From Microbulbifer sp. HZ11 (GTDB taxonomy: Bacteria; Pseudomonadota; Gammaproteobacteria; Pseudomonadales; Cellvibrionaceae), in assembly GCF_000708675.1 (NCBI RefSeq), contig NZ_JELR01000001.1:1364001-1428000 (forward strand): a stretch of DNA of 64,000 nucleotides, read 5' to 3'. This document shows positions 52,372 to 63,629 of this stretch, piece after piece (within the stretch, counting starts at the first letter, position 1; each line of letters begins with the position of its first letter). The notes beneath the pieces were generated by a model. The model saw nothing but the letters and a program-made list of their open reading frames with translations, had not been told where the DNA came from and made no database searches. The translations under genes and the position numbers were made by a program.

Positions 52372-52554
52372 TTACAAGCTCGCGAGTATGTGCTGAGCAA
52401 ACTCATGCACTCTTCGGTGATCCGAAGCGAACAGCTGCTGTGTCTTGCCTCCACCGACAGGGTGCCCCATTTCCCAATGAACCAATCGCGAATCAATCAT
52501 TGCCCCATAGAGACAAGGCACAGCAGATGTTCCTTCAGGCCGCGCCCCACATGG

Positions 52555-52968
52555 CTACTTGGCAGTGGACATATAGATGATCAGCGCCGCATAGTCCTCA
52601 TCGGAACAGTGGAAACAAAGCCCTGCGGGCGGCATTGCATTGAAGCCATCCCGGGCGTGCTTCACCATGGTATCCATGCCCTTGGCAAGGCGCGGTTTCC
52701 AGGCTTCGGCATCCCCGGTGACGGGCGCACCCACAAGGCCTTTTTCATGACAGCCTCCGCAGGTCTGCTGATAGGTTTCCAACAGCTTGGGGGAGATATG
52801 CACGGTATCCACTTCCGCGACTGGCTGTGTTTCCACCTCTTCGACGGCCACTTCCTGGGCAGGCTTTTCGGAGATGGACATCTCTTCTGAGGATTTTTCA
52901 CCACAACCAAAGAGCAATGAACCAAGCGTGAATGCGACAAGAACCCGGAGAAAAGTATGAACAGACAA
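52555..52968 (-). CDS. Cytochrome c5-like lipoprotein
   Basis: About 137 residues from the TTG at 52968 (SVHTFLRVLVAF), which has GAGGG six to seven bases upstream; the frame remains open to 53058 but would lack a signal-peptide start. The lipobox LLFGC anchors it. A Glu/Val-rich linker is followed by a single haem c site CGGCH and MPPAGLCFHCSDEDYAALIIYM, where MPP(A)G gives the axial methionine, as in cytochrome c5. Electron carrier in the periplasm. It follows thiF by 43 bases but has no obvious role in thiamine synthesis. Confidence 0.85.
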   Translation of the reverse strand: MSVHTFLRVLVAFTLGSLLFGCGEKSSEEMSISEKPAQEVAVEEVETQPVAEVDTVHISPKLLETYQQTCGGCHEKGLVGAPVTGDAEAWKPRLAKGMDTMVKHARDGFNAMPPAGLCFHCSDEDYAALIIYMSTAK

Positions 52969-53011
52969 GATACGCCCTCTATTTATTGTTGGTACAGCTC
53001 CGTTGTACTGG

Positions 53012-53776
53012 TTATCCACAAACAGGGCAAGTGCTGCTTCCTGATAGTGTGAGGGCACGCCACTCCAGGCTGCCAGCCTCGAATAACTGCAGCTTATTCA
53101 GGCTGCTCACCGGTAAACCCACCAGTATTTTGATCGCCTCCAGAGCCTGAGTACTCCCCATTACCCCCAGTGCGGGGCCAATCACACCGACGGTTGAGCA
53201 GTTATCCACTTCCGGCAAATCACTCTGCGTCGCCGTTGGCGGAAACAGGCATGCATAACAGGGACTGGACTGTAAGCGAAAATCGAAGCTTACCAGTTGT
53301 CCGGAAAATCCCCGTACTGAAGCCATTATCACTGGGACTCTCTGCGCACGGCAGGCGCGATTGATACTGTGCCGTATCTTCAGGTTGTCGGTGCAGTCCA
53401 GTACCAGATCGAAAGACTGCTGGGATAGCAATTCGGTGAGCCAGCCCTCATCGGCCATACGGCAATGTGCGTAGATACGGATTTCGGGATTGGCGGCGGT
53501 CAGCTGCTGCGCCGCCACCTGGGCCTTGTCCTTTTCCCGGTGATTGGTTTTGTAAAGCACCTGACGCTGCAGGTTGGAAACCTCTACCTTGTCGCCATCC
53601 ACCAGGTGCAGCTCACCGATACCTGCAGCGGCCAGATACAGTGCCGCCGGGCTGCCAAGGCCACCGAGGCCGATCACCAGGACCCGCGCTGCGCCCAACT
53701 TCTCCTGCCCCGCTTCACCGATCTGCGGCAACATGATCTGGCGGCTGTAACGCTGTAGCTGTTTACGACTCAACAC
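53012..53776 (-). CDS. thiF: ThiS adenylyltransferase (ThiF/MoeB family)
   Basis: 254 residues. Nucleotide-binding GLGGLGSPAALYLAAAGIGELHLVDGDKVEVSNLQRQVLY, catalytic region DLVLDCTDNLKIRHSINRAC, and two zinc-binding CxxC pairs (CYACLFPP and the C-terminal CPVCG). It activates the C-terminal glycine of ThiS by adenylation. MoeB cannot be excluded from sequence alone, but the place in a thi cluster favours ThiF. Confidence 0.9.
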   Translation of the reverse strand: MLSRKQLQRYSRQIMLPQIGEAGQEKLGAARVLVIGLGGLGSPAALYLAAAGIGELHLVDGDKVEVSNLQRQVLYKTNHREKDKAQVAAQQLTAANPEIRIYAHCRMADEGWLTELLSQQSFDLVLDCTDNLKIRHSINRACRAQRVPVIMASVRGFSGQLVSFDFRLQSSPCYACLFPPTATQSDLPEVDNCSTVGVIGPALGVMGSTQALEAIKILVGLPVSSLNKLQLFEAGSLEWRALTLSGSSTCPVCG

Positions 53777-53815
53777 GGCTCGGTTTCTCTCGGCAAGATT
53801 TCAACGAATCAATAG

Positions 53816-55366
53816 CTATTGATCGATCACTGCACGCAATTGTGCCACAGCGGCGCGGTAGTCGGGGGCCCGGGTTATCGCCGTCACCACCGCGATACTG
53901 CCCACGCCGCTTGCGGCCACCGCCGGTGCCCGCTCAAGGTTAATACCGCCAATGGCCACCAGTGGATAATCCGGCAGCAGGGCCGCCATCCGGGTCAGCT
54001 TCCGGGGCCCTTGCAATTGTCCACTCATATCCTTGGTATTGGTGGCGTAGATGGCGCCGATGGCCAAGTAGCTGGGCCGATATTGATAGGCATAGAGCAA
54101 TTCGAAAAAGCCGTGGGTGCTGATACCGAGCTTGAGCCCCGCCTCTCGGATCACCTTCAGATCTGCGGTCTGCAGATCTTCCTGCCCCAAATGCACTCCG
54201 TAAGCCCCGCAGTCAATGGCGAGCTGCCAATAGTCGTTGATAAACAGCCGCAGATCGTAGCGGCGACCAATGGCGACGGCGCGCTCAATCTGCTCTTTCA
54301 GGTCGCGGCCCGGATCCTTGATGCGCAACTGCAGCGTGCGCACACCCTCCTCCGCCAGTTTCTCGATCCACTCCACGGTTTCCACAACCGGGTAAAGCCC
54401 AAGTTGATGAGAATCCGGCTGCGCGAACTCGGCGGCAAACGCCGCAGCCGCTTTCTCATTAAAGACTCCGAATGATTTCGCGCGCTCGCTGCCGGCGACC
54501 AGTACTTCGGGAAAGTCCTGCAATTCTGTGGGCCAGCCACAGTGCCCCACCGGGCCGGGGCCCGCACCGATATGATCGCTGTCGCCCAGGCGCAGCCCGC
54601 GGCGCACATAGGCATTGGCCACCACGCAGGCGTCTTTCAGCGGGTAGCCCAGCGCCAGTAATGCCGCGATCGCCGAAGATAGGGTGCAGCCGGTACCGTG
54701 GGCATCGGGAGTATCGATTTTTTTGCCGATCAGCCAGTCATTACTGGAATTCTCACCGGACCCTGAGCAAAGCAAGTCTGCCGTGGTGCCCGGCTCTAAT
54801 TCAAAGTGGCCGCCGGTCACCAACAGTGCAGCACTGTGATTACCTCGCACTTTATGCGCGGCCTCGAGAATTGCCACAGCGTTATCAACGTCAGTTGCCG
54901 CCAGCCATTCCAGCTCGATACTGTTGGGTGTGATCAGATCGCACAGGGGCAACAGTTCCGTCAACACGGCGGCACCGGTGCTGCCTTCGGTCAACTGCGC
55001 GCCGCTGGTGGCGACGGCCACCGGATCGTAGATCACCGGGATGGACTCGCCTGCGGATTTCAGCGCACGCAGAAATTTCGCCACCAGGCGAACCTGCCCG
55101 GCGTTTGCCAGCAGGCCGATCTTGATGGCCGCCGGTTTGAGGTCGGCGTGCAATGCATCCAGCTGGGATTTCAGCACTTCATCGGATACCGCATTGATCG
55201 CCGGTACACCGAGGGTGTTCTGGGCGGTATTGGCGGTGATGGCGCTGCAACCGTGCACACCGAGATCGTGCATGGTGAGCAGGTCCGCCTGAATACCCGC
55301 ACCGCCGCCGGAATCGCTGCCGGCAATGGTCCATACGATGGGGCGATGGTGTCCGGTACCGCTCAT
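53816..55366 (-). CDS. thiDE: Fused HMP-P kinase / thiamine-phosphate synthase
   Basis: 516 residues. Residues 1-275 are Thi[39 protein letters not shown], and [26 protein letters not shown] with the anion hole. After a linker of about 60 residues, residues about 330-516 are Thi[55 protein letters not shown], and [29 protein letters not shown]. The fusion supplies HMP-PP directly to condensation with the thiazole. Start overlaps the thiG stop (ATGA). Confidence 0.95.
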   Translation of the reverse strand: MSGTGHHRPIVWTIAGSDSGGGAGIQADLLTMHDLGVHGCSAITANTAQNTLGVPAINAVSDEVLKSQLDALHADLKPAAIKIGLLANAGQVRLVAKFLRALKSAGESIPVIYDPVAVATSGAQLTEGSTGAAVLTELLPLCDLITPNSIELEWLAATDVDNAVAILEAAHKVRGNHSAALLVTGGHFELEPGTTADLLCSGSGENSSNDWLIGKKIDTPDAHGTGCTLSSAIAALLALGYPLKDACVVANAYVRRGLRLGDSDHIGAGPGPVGHCGWPTELQDFPEVLVAGSERAKSFGVFNEKAAAAFAAEFAQPDSHQLGLYPVVETVEWIEKLAEEGVRTLQLRIKDPGRDLKEQIERAVAIGRRYDLRLFINDYWQLAIDCGAYGVHLGQEDLQTADLKVIREAGLKLGISTHGFFELLYAYQYRPSYLAIGAIYATNTKDMSGQLQGPRKLTRMAALLPDYPLVAIGGINLERAPAVAASGVGSIAVVTAITRAPDYRAAVAQLRAVIDQ

Positions 55367-56178
55367 ACCTTCTCCCCATTTTCTGCGCTGATCGTCTGCT
55401 GCCAGAACGGCATGTCCAGCGTCGGTGTACTGGGGCTGGCAGTCTGGCGTTTGAGCATCAGTCCCGCATTGCGCGCGGCGCGGCCGGACTGCACGGCGAG
55501 CCTGAAGGACTCCGCCATCAGTACCGGATTCTGCGCCTTGGCGATGGCGGTGTTTAGCAAGACTGCATCAAATCCCATCTCCATGGCTTCGCAGGCCTGG
55601 GAGGGTGCGCCGATACCAGCGTCGATAATCAGCGGAGTGTCCGGCAGGCGTTCGCGCAGGGTTTGCAGATTGTATTTGTTCATCAGACCGCGACCGGTGC
55701 CGATGGGGGAGCCCCAGGGCATCAGCACTTCGCAACCCACGTCCAGCAGCTTGCGGCACACAACCAGGTCGTCGGTGCAATAAGGCAGCACCTTGAAGCC
55801 GCGCTGCACCAGTTCCCGCGCAGCTTCGATCAGTCCGAAGGGGTCTGGTTGCAGGTTGTAGTCGTCGCCGATCACTTCCAGTTTGAGCCAGTCAGTGCCG
55901 AAAATTTCCCGGCTCATTTCTGCCAGTGCGATCACTTCTTTAGGGGTTTTGCAGCCGGCGGTATTGGGCAATAACTGGCAGCCGGATTCCTGGATATAGT
56001 CCCAGATTATTTTGCCCTGCTGCTGAGCTGGGCTCTGGCGGCGCAGGGACAGGGTGATGATTTCCGATCCAGAGGCGGCGACAGATTCGCGCATGATCGC
56101 CGGCGACGGATAGAGTGCGGTGCCCACCAGCAAACGGCTGTGGAATTCTTTTCCGTAGAGTTTCAGTTTATCGGCCAT
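55363..56178 (-). CDS. thiG: Thiazole synthase
   Basis: 271 residues. TIM barrel with [31 protein letters not shown] containing the imine-forming region, [55 protein letters not shown], and [34 protein letters not shown]. It builds the thiazole from DXP, dehydroglycine and ThiS thiocarboxylate. Thirteen bases after thiS. Confidence 0.96.
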   Translation of the reverse strand: MADKLKLYGKEFHSRLLVGTALYPSPAIMRESVAASGSEIITLSLRRQSPAQQQGKIIWDYIQESGCQLLPNTAGCKTPKEVIALAEMSREIFGTDWLKLEVIGDDYNLQPDPFGLIEAARELVQRGFKVLPYCTDDLVVCRKLLDVGCEVLMPWGSPIGTGRGLMNKYNLQTLRERLPDTPLIIDAGIGAPSQACEAMEMGFDAVLLNTAIAKAQNPVLMAESFRLAVQSGRAARNAGLMLKRQTASPSTPTLDMPFWQQTISAENGEKV

Positions 56179-56191
56179 GTGCTCTCTCCTT

Positions 56192-56392
56192 TCAGCCGCC
56201 TACTACCGGGGCGACGATATCCAGGCTATCGCCGGCGTTCAGCGATGTCTGTTCGTAGGTTGCCCGGGGAACGAAATCGCCGTTGACGGCAACGGCAAAG
56301 GTCTCGCCGCTGTAGCCCAATTTTTGCAATACTTCAGACAATGTTTGTGCACTGTCAAAGTTTTTTGTTTCGCCATTGACCAGTAGTTGCAT
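56192..56392 (-). CDS. thiS: Sulfur carrier protein ThiS
   Basis: 66 residues, ubiquitin-like fold, ending in the essential di-glycine (VVGG). [35 protein letters not shown] is typical. Its start codon shares a base with the thiO stop (TGATG). Confidence 0.95.
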   Translation of the reverse strand: MQLLVNGETKNFDSAQTLSEVLQKLGYSGETFAVAVNGDFVPRATYEQTSLNAGDSLDIVAPVVGG

Positions 56393-57471
56393 CAGGTCAC
56401 CTGTTGTGTCGCTTGAGTTAATCTGGAAATTTCAGTTTCGGTCTGGACTACCAGTGCGGGGCCCAGCAGGTAGCCGTGGCGGAAAAGGCCGTTGATTCGG
56501 ATGAGGCCCGGTTCGCTTTCCACTACCGGCAGGTTGTCCATGGTTGCCGGGCGGCAGTTGACGCGGGTTTCGATGACGCGGGCCTCGGCGAATGCGGGGT
56601 GAATCGAATAGAGTGCGCTGGAGAGTTCCATGGTGGAGCGCAGGGATATGGGACTCATATCTTCGCTTTCAATTTCGGTGGCGCCGATGACGGTCTGGTT
56701 GTTGGCTCTGGGTACCGCGTAGAGTTGGTATCGGGGGTGCAGCAGGCGCACGGGGCGGTTTAGTTGCACTTCCGGGGTTTCTACGACCATGACTTCGCCG
56801 CGGACGCCGCGCAGGCGACTGATCTGATTTTTTGCACCGAGGCCGCGGGTATCGATGACCAGGTCAAAATGTTCGCTGCCGTTTTTGGTTTGGATTATTT
56901 CGGGGGTGCAATCTACCGGGGTGTTTTCGCAGATTTCGATTTTGTTTTGCTTGATCGCTTTGAGCAGCGCGGGCAGTAGTTTGCGATTGTCGATGTCGGC
57001 CTCAGAAGAGAGGTAAAGGCCTTGGTCGAAGCGGTCTAGTTCGGGCTCCAGGTTTCGTAGGGAGTTATTGTCTAGCCATTGCAGTTGGTCGCGATTCTCT
57101 GGGCCCAGTTTTGCGTTGAGTTCCTGTTGGAATTGAAGGAGTTCGTTGCGATCTTGTGGGTGGGCGATGAGGATGCTGCCCTTCTCGCGGTAATCGACGT
57201 TAGTGCCGGTGGTTTGTTCCAGTTGGCTTACCCAGCTTGGCCAGTGTTGCAGGCTTTGCATACCCAGTTGGTAGACTGGAAGTGGACAGTGGAACAGTTC
57301 CGACAGTGGAGAGATCATGCCGGCGGCAGTGTGGCAGGCGCCCGCAGGTTTTTCCAGGCTACCGGATTCGAACAGGGTTACTTGGTGGCCTTTTTCAGAC
57401 AAACGCCAGGCTAGAAGGCGGCCCATTAGGCCAGCTCCTGCAATTCCAATCTTTAATTTGGCTTGTGCCAC
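56392..57471 (-). CDS. thiO: Glycine oxidase ThiO
   Basis: 359 residues. FAD-binding Rossmann start KIGIAGAGLMGRLLAWRLSEKGHQVTLFESG, DAO-type core (GAKNQISRLRGVRGEVMVVETPEV, LYAVPRANNQTVIGATEIE) and C-terminal PATMDNLPVVESEPGLIRINGLFRHGYLLGPALVVQ. It oxidises glycine to dehydroglycine for ThiG. First gene after the repeat-filled gap behind thiC. Slightly less GC-rich than thiG and thiDE. Confidence 0.93.
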   Translation of the reverse strand: MAQAKLKIGIAGAGLMGRLLAWRLSEKGHQVTLFESGSLEKPAGACHTAAGMISPLSELFHCPLPVYQLGMQSLQHWPSWVSQLEQTTGTNVDYREKGSILIAHPQDRNELLQFQQELNAKLGPENRDQLQWLDNNSLRNLEPELDRFDQGLYLSSEADIDNRKLLPALLKAIKQNKIEICENTPVDCTPEIIQTKNGSEHFDLVIDTRGLGAKNQISRLRGVRGEVMVVETPEVQLNRPVRLLHPRYQLYAVPRANNQTVIGATEIESEDMSPISLRSTMELSSALYSIHPAFAEARVIETRVNCRPATMDNLPVVESEPGLIRINGLFRHGYLLGPALVVQTETEISRLTQATQQVT

Positions 57472-57519
57472 GTTTTAATTCCGGGGTTCGTGCTCGGGCA
57501 ACTCGGGGCGGCAGCGCTA

Positions 57520-57624
57520 CGGGTAAGCCTTTGCCAGACACGAGCTAGGCGCCCCCCCTCAACCCATTCATGGGGGCTCTTCTGCGAGGTCCCTCTCGCA
57601 GAAGGTCTGGCAAAGGCTTACCCG
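57520..57624. repeat. Variable-arm palindromic repeat, copy 1
   Basis: Outer arms of 20 bases (CGGGTAAGCCTTTGCCAGAC and its complement) enclose a core containing ACCCATTCATGGGGGCTC and an inner hairpin TTCTGCGAG-gtccct-CTCGCAGAA. The core is shared with copies at 60137 and 63861, but the arms are not. Located between thiO and thiC. Confidence 0.8.
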
Positions 57625-57671
57625 CACCACTGCCTTCGCATCAAGTTCTGCTATTTCGATCAATCTCGGAA

Positions 57672-57812
57672 GGAATCGCTGAAAAGCGTAGCGAGCGGGT
57701 GGCTGGTGGTGGCCGCCGGAGCGCAGTAACCGGAGCGTACTTGCAGTACGTGAGGATTACGAGCACCGCCGGACGCCGCCAGGCGCACGCGCAGTAGCTT
57801 TTCAGTGATTCC
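57672..57812. repeat. Second intergenic repeat element abutting thiC
   Basis: Outer arms GGAATCGCTGAAAAGC and GCTTTTCAGTGATTCC (15 of 16 paired) enclose GC-rich sequence with an inner palindrome CGTACT-TGC-AGTACG and near-repeats of GCCGCCGGAGCG. It ends exactly at the thiC stop codon. Unrelated in core to the other repeat family. Confidence 0.65.
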
Positions 57813-59990
<2,178 letters not shown>

Positions 59991-60136
59991 GAGCCGAGTA
60001 TAGAGGTAATTTGAGAGGAAGGACAAGTCTTTGGGGCTTGTCTTTGAATTCGAGGGTTTGGTTTTGCGCCGCTCGAGTTGTGCGCTCCGGAGGTTCTTTG
60101 AGCTTCGTAGCTCACCCGCTGGCGGTGCCGCCACCA

Positions 60137-60224
60137 GGTATTGGCTCGCAAGACACGCCGTAAACCCATCCATGGGGGCTCTTCCACGAGGCCCCTCTCG
60201 CGGAAGGTCTTGCGAGCCAATACC
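60137..60224. repeat. Variable-arm palindromic repeat, copy 2
   Basis: Outer arms GGTATTGGCTCGCAAGAC and its perfect 18-base complement. Core ACGCCGTAAACCCATCCATG plus GGGGCTC, then hairpin TTCCACGAG-gcccct-CTCGCGGAA. Lies between the thiC riboswitch and the convergent-side aldehyde dehydrogenase gene end. Confidence 0.8.
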
Positions 60225-60266
60225 CGACGTCGACACCTTCGATTTAGACCGCTGACTTCGGAATGA

Positions 60267-61634
60267 TTAGATCACCAATGTTTTCTGGTAGCTCATTTCT
60301 CGGATGGCGTAACTCACACCTTCTCTGCCCACGCCACTTTCTTTTACGCCACCGAATGGAAAGTGTTCAGCGCGGAAGCCGGGGCCATCGTTGACGGCGA
60401 GTAGGCCTACGTCCAGCTGGTTGTAGAGGCGTTTGGCTAGGGCGAGGTTTTGGGTGAATACACCGGCCTGCAGGCCAAATGGAGAGCTGTTGATCAGCGA
60501 GATCAGCTCCGCTTCATCGTCAAATTTCCGCAGCGGCACTACCGGACCGAAGGTTTCTTCCGCAACCAGTTCGGCGTCGTCGGGGACGTTGTCGAGGATG
60601 GTTGGCCAGAGGATATTGCCTTCGCGCTTGTGGCCATAAAGTACCCGTGCGCCTGCTTTCACTGCGGATTCGATGCGTGCTTCCACTTCGTCGGCAGCGG
60701 CGGTGTGAATCAGTGGGCCAATAAATGTGTCGTCCTGCATTGGATCGCCGACGTTGAGATTGGAGGTGGCGATAATGAGTTTGTTGCTGAAGGAGTCAAA
60801 TACGTCGCTGTGCACGAACAGCCGTTTGGCGGCGGTGCAGCGCTGACCGGCGGTGGCGAAGCGTTGATTGATGGTGGCGTTGACTGCGGCGTCGAGGTCG
60901 GCGCCGGGCATGACGATCAATGGGTCGTTGCCGCCGAGTTCAAACAACATTTTTTTGTAACCGGCGTTCTTCGCGATGGCATCGGCTGCGGCGGTGCCGC
61001 CGGTGAAGTTGATGGCCTGGATCTCCCGGTGAGAGACCGCGTAACTGGTCGCCTCGATATCCGGAATCAGCATCTGCAGTACAGATTTTTCCATGCCGGC
61101 GGCATAGCAGAGTTCAACCAGCAGTTCCGCAGAGCGTTTGTTTTGCGGGCCGGGCTTGAACAGGATGGTGTTGCCGGCGGCGAAGGCCGGGCCGATTTTA
61201 TGCACGGCAATGTTGATCGGAAAATTGAACGGGGTAATACACAGTACGGTGCCGAGTGGCTTCCACAGTACCACGCCGATTTTTTCGCGCATGGGCGGGA
61301 AGGCGTCGGAGTCAAGGGCTTCACCGTTGATGTTGCGGGCTTCCATGGCACTGGACAGGGCCGTGTTGTAGGCGCGGTCGATTTCGATACGGCTGTCACC
61401 GATGGTTTTGCCGGTTTCTTCGCATATCAGGCGTGCCAGATCTTCTTTGCGCTCCAGAATCAGTTGGGCAAGTTTCAAAAGGATATTGGAGCGTTCAAAC
61501 GCCGGGGTGGCCTGCTGGATTTTGCGGCCAGCAACCAGGGATTGAATAGCCTCTTCCACCTGCTCTTTGCTGTGAAAATCGTAGGCTTCGATCTGCTCGC
61601 CGCTGTACGGGTTGATAATCTGATAGTCGGCCAT
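60267..61634 (-). CDS. Aldehyde dehydrogenase, possibly sulfoacetaldehyde dehydrogenase (SafD-like)
   Basis: 455 residues, NAD(P)-dependent ALDH superfamily. PFNFPINIAVHKIGPAFAAGNTILFKPGPQNKRSAE, catalytic Glu in ELGGNDPLIV and nucleophile Cys in GQRCTAAKRLFVH; EETFGPVVPLRKFDDEAELISLINSSPFGLQAGVFT is the usual C-terminal block. It is 24 bases downstream of a TauE/SafE exporter. Such a pair is known from safD-safE, where taurine nitrogen is used and sulfoacetate is exported. No taurine transporter or aminotransferase is in the window, so this is a context-based suggestion. Other short aldehydes are possible. Confidence 0.75.
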   Translation of the reverse strand: MADYQIINPYSGEQIEAYDFHSKEQVEEAIQSLVAGRKIQQATPAFERSNILLKLAQLILERKEDLARLICEETGKTIGDSRIEIDRAYNTALSSAMEARNINGEALDSDAFPPMREKIGVVLWKPLGTVLCITPFNFPINIAVHKIGPAFAAGNTILFKPGPQNKRSAELLVELCYAAGMEKSVLQMLIPDIEATSYAVSHREIQAINFTGGTAAADAIAKNAGYKKMLFELGGNDPLIVMPGADLDAAVNATINQRFATAGQRCTAAKRLFVHSDVFDSFSNKLIIATSNLNVGDPMQDDTFIGPLIHTAAADEVEARIESAVKAGARVLYGHKREGNILWPTILDNVPDDAELVAEETFGPVVPLRKFDDEAELISLINSSPFGLQAGVFTQNLALAKRLYNQLDVGLLAVNDGPGFRAEHFPFGGVKESGVGREGVSYAIREMSYQKTLVI

Positions 61635-61658
61635 GGTGTTTACCTACTTTTGTTCGTC

Positions 61659-62438
61659 CTAAATCGCCGGGGCAACCAGCTGATAAATAATACGTGCGCC
61701 GGCGATCAGCAGTGCCGCGCGCATAAGATTGAAAAAGACTTCGCTGTTAATCCGGTTCAACAGTGCGATACCGACCCGAGTGCCGATCACCGCGGCAATG
61801 GTCAGCAGAAGAATCAGTCCTAGATGTTCGGAAAATGCAAAACCGAGATAAATAAATGCGGGCACCTTGAGCGCGTGGCACCAGGCCTGCATCACCGATT
61901 TGTTCGCCACGATTTCCTTCGGCGTCATATCTTTACGCACAAAGAACGCGGCCAATAGCGGGTCTACCGCGCCGGCCACAATACCCAGAGTGCCGGTGGC
62001 GATGCCTACCCAGAAAAAATTGCGCGGTTTCAAACGGATTTCTGGCAATTTTTTCGGTTTGAACACCGTGTAGAAAATCAAAACCGCCAGCAGCACCAGC
62101 GGCAGTTGTTGCCAGTCGAGATTCGCCAGCCCCAGGGTCATGGCCGCGGAGCCCAGGGTACAGCCGATAAAGAACGAAATGCACTGGTCCCAGCGGATAT
62201 GCTCGCGCACATAGACCACACGCGCGAGGTTGTTCATCAGTTGGACCGCACCGTGGATCGGTACCAGGGCGCGCAGGGGGATCACCACATTGAGCGCGGC
62301 GAACATAAGGATACCGCCGGCACCGCCGGTCACCGCGGAGATAAACGCACTGACCACGCAGACAAGCAGCAGTAACCCGAGGGCAAGGCCGGGGCTCTGG
62401 TCTGGCATCAGGCTTAACAGCGAACCCAACTCCGCCAA
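61659..62438 (-). CDS. TauE/SafE-family anion exporter
   Basis: 259 residues, seven to eight transmembrane helices. The N-terminal half has the family repeat SAFISAVTGGAGGILMFAAL and the C-terminal half GIATGTLGIVAGAVDPLLAAFFVRKDMTPKEIVANKSVMQ. Family members export sulfite, sulfoacetate or related organosulfonates. First gene of a likely two-gene unit with the aldehyde dehydrogenase. Confidence 0.88.
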   Translation of the reverse strand: MAELGSLLSLMPDQSPGLALGLLLLVCVVSAFISAVTGGAGGILMFAALNVVIPLRALVPIHGAVQLMNNLARVVYVREHIRWDQCISFFIGCTLGSAAMTLGLANLDWQQLPLVLLAVLIFYTVFKPKKLPEIRLKPRNFFWVGIATGTLGIVAGAVDPLLAAFFVRKDMTPKEIVANKSVMQAWCHALKVPAFIYLGFAFSEHLGLILLLTIAAVIGTRVGIALLNRINSEVFFNLMRAALLIAGARIIYQLVAPAI

Positions 62439-62619
62439 GGACTACCCCCACGCTTTGAACAGTGATTATTATCGCGCCGATCCCGAGTACTTACGGGTGA
62501 AACTCGCAGTGATTCGATCGGTTTTTGAGCGATGGCCAGTCTAGCCGTAAGGACAGCTTCAAACCCAGTAGTCCCGGGCCTGAAGCTGGTTATTTGAGGA
62601 CGAGAAAGAATGCACGAAC

Positions 62620-62652
62620 ATAAAAAAACCGGCACAGACGCCGGTTTTTTAT
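62620..62652 (-). terminator. Bidirectional intrinsic terminator after accA
   Basis: ATAAAAAAACCGGC-acagac-GCCGGTTTTTTAT, with T-runs on both strands. It lies 20 bases after the accA stop and would also stop transcription from the left. Confidence 0.95.
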
Positions 62653-62672
62653 GTCCTGAAGAAGTGTTGGCT

Positions 62673-63629
62673 TCAGCCTACGACGTTACCGTAGCTCATC
62701 AGACGCTGGTAGCGCTTCTCCAGCAACTCATCCAGAGGAATCGCGGTCAGCTTATCCAGCTGTTCAGACAGGCGATCACGCAGGCGCGCCGCCATCAGAT
62801 CCGGATCGCGGTGTGCACCACCCAGCGGCTCAGGCAGCGTCTCGTCCACAATACCCAGCTCTTCCAGCACACTGGAAGTCACCCCCATGGCCTCGGCTGC
62901 CAGCGGCGCCTTCTCCACGGTCTTCCAGATAATGTTCGCGCAACCTTCCGGCGAAATCACAAAGTACGTGGAGTACTGCAACATATTCAGCTGGTCACCC
63001 ACACCAATGGCGAGCGCGCCACCGGAAGACCCCTCGCCAATCACCGTACAGATAATCGGCGTACGCAGACGGGACATCACCGCCAGGTTCTTGGCAATCG
63101 CCTCGGAAATACCGCGCTCCTCACTGTCGATACCCGGATAGGCCCCGGGGGTGTCGATCAGTGTCAGGACTGGCATCTTGAAGCGCTCCGCCATCTCCAT
63201 AATGCGCTGCGCCTTGCGGTAGCCTTCCGGCTTCGGCATACCAAAGTTGCGCTTCACCTTCTCGTTGACACTGCGGCCCTTCTCCTCACCAATCACCGCC
63301 ACCGGGCGGCCTTCCAGGCGACCGATACCGGCGATGATCGCCTTGTCGTCACCGAAGTGACGATCGCCGTGCAGCTCGTCCCAATCGGTGAAAATGCGCT
63401 CGATATAGTCCTTGGCGTAGGGACGCTGCGGGTGGCGGGCCACCTGCACGATCTGCCAGGGAGAGAGGTCGGAATACAGGGACTCGGTGAGCTTCTCGCT
63501 CTTTTCCCGCAGTCGGGTGATCTCTTCAGCGATGTTCAGGTCGTTGTCATCCCCGACGTGCTGAAGCTCCTTGATCTTGCTTTCCAGTTCCGCAATCGGC
63601 TGTTCAAACTCGAGAAAACTGAAGTTCAT
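62673..63629 (-). CDS. accA: Acetyl-CoA carboxylase carboxyltransferase subunit alpha
   Basis: 318 residues, the normal length. With AccD it transfers carboxyl from biotin-BCCP to acetyl-CoA in fatty-acid synthesis. [18 protein letters not shown] at the N-terminus, [92 protein letters not shown], and [13 protein letters not shown] [13 protein letters not shown] are all typical. The upstream gene lies beyond the window. Confidence 0.97.
   Translation of the reverse strand: MNFSFLEFEQPIAELESKIKELQHVGDDNDLNIAEEITRLREKSEKLTESLYSDLSPWQIVQVARHPQRPYAKDYIERIFTDWDELHGDRHFGDDKAIIAGIGRLEGRPVAVIGEEKGRSVNEKVKRNFGMPKPEGYRKAQRIMEMAERFKMPVLTLIDTPGAYPGIDSEERGISEAIAKNLAVMSRLRTPIICTVIGEGSSGGALAIGVGDQLNMLQYSTYFVISPEGCANIIWKTVEKAPLAAEAMGVTSSVLEELGIVDETLPEPLGGAHRDPDLMAARLRDRLSEQLDKLTAIPLDELLEKRYQRLMSYGNVVG

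Noticed and set aside
60450..61823. 457-residue plus-strand ORF opposite the aldehyde dehydrogenase
   Set aside because: Antisense shadow of a GC-rich gene; valine/aspartate/glycine-rich composition and no domain. The same applies to 58596-59657, 36104-37159, 47078-48217 and 42887-43744.
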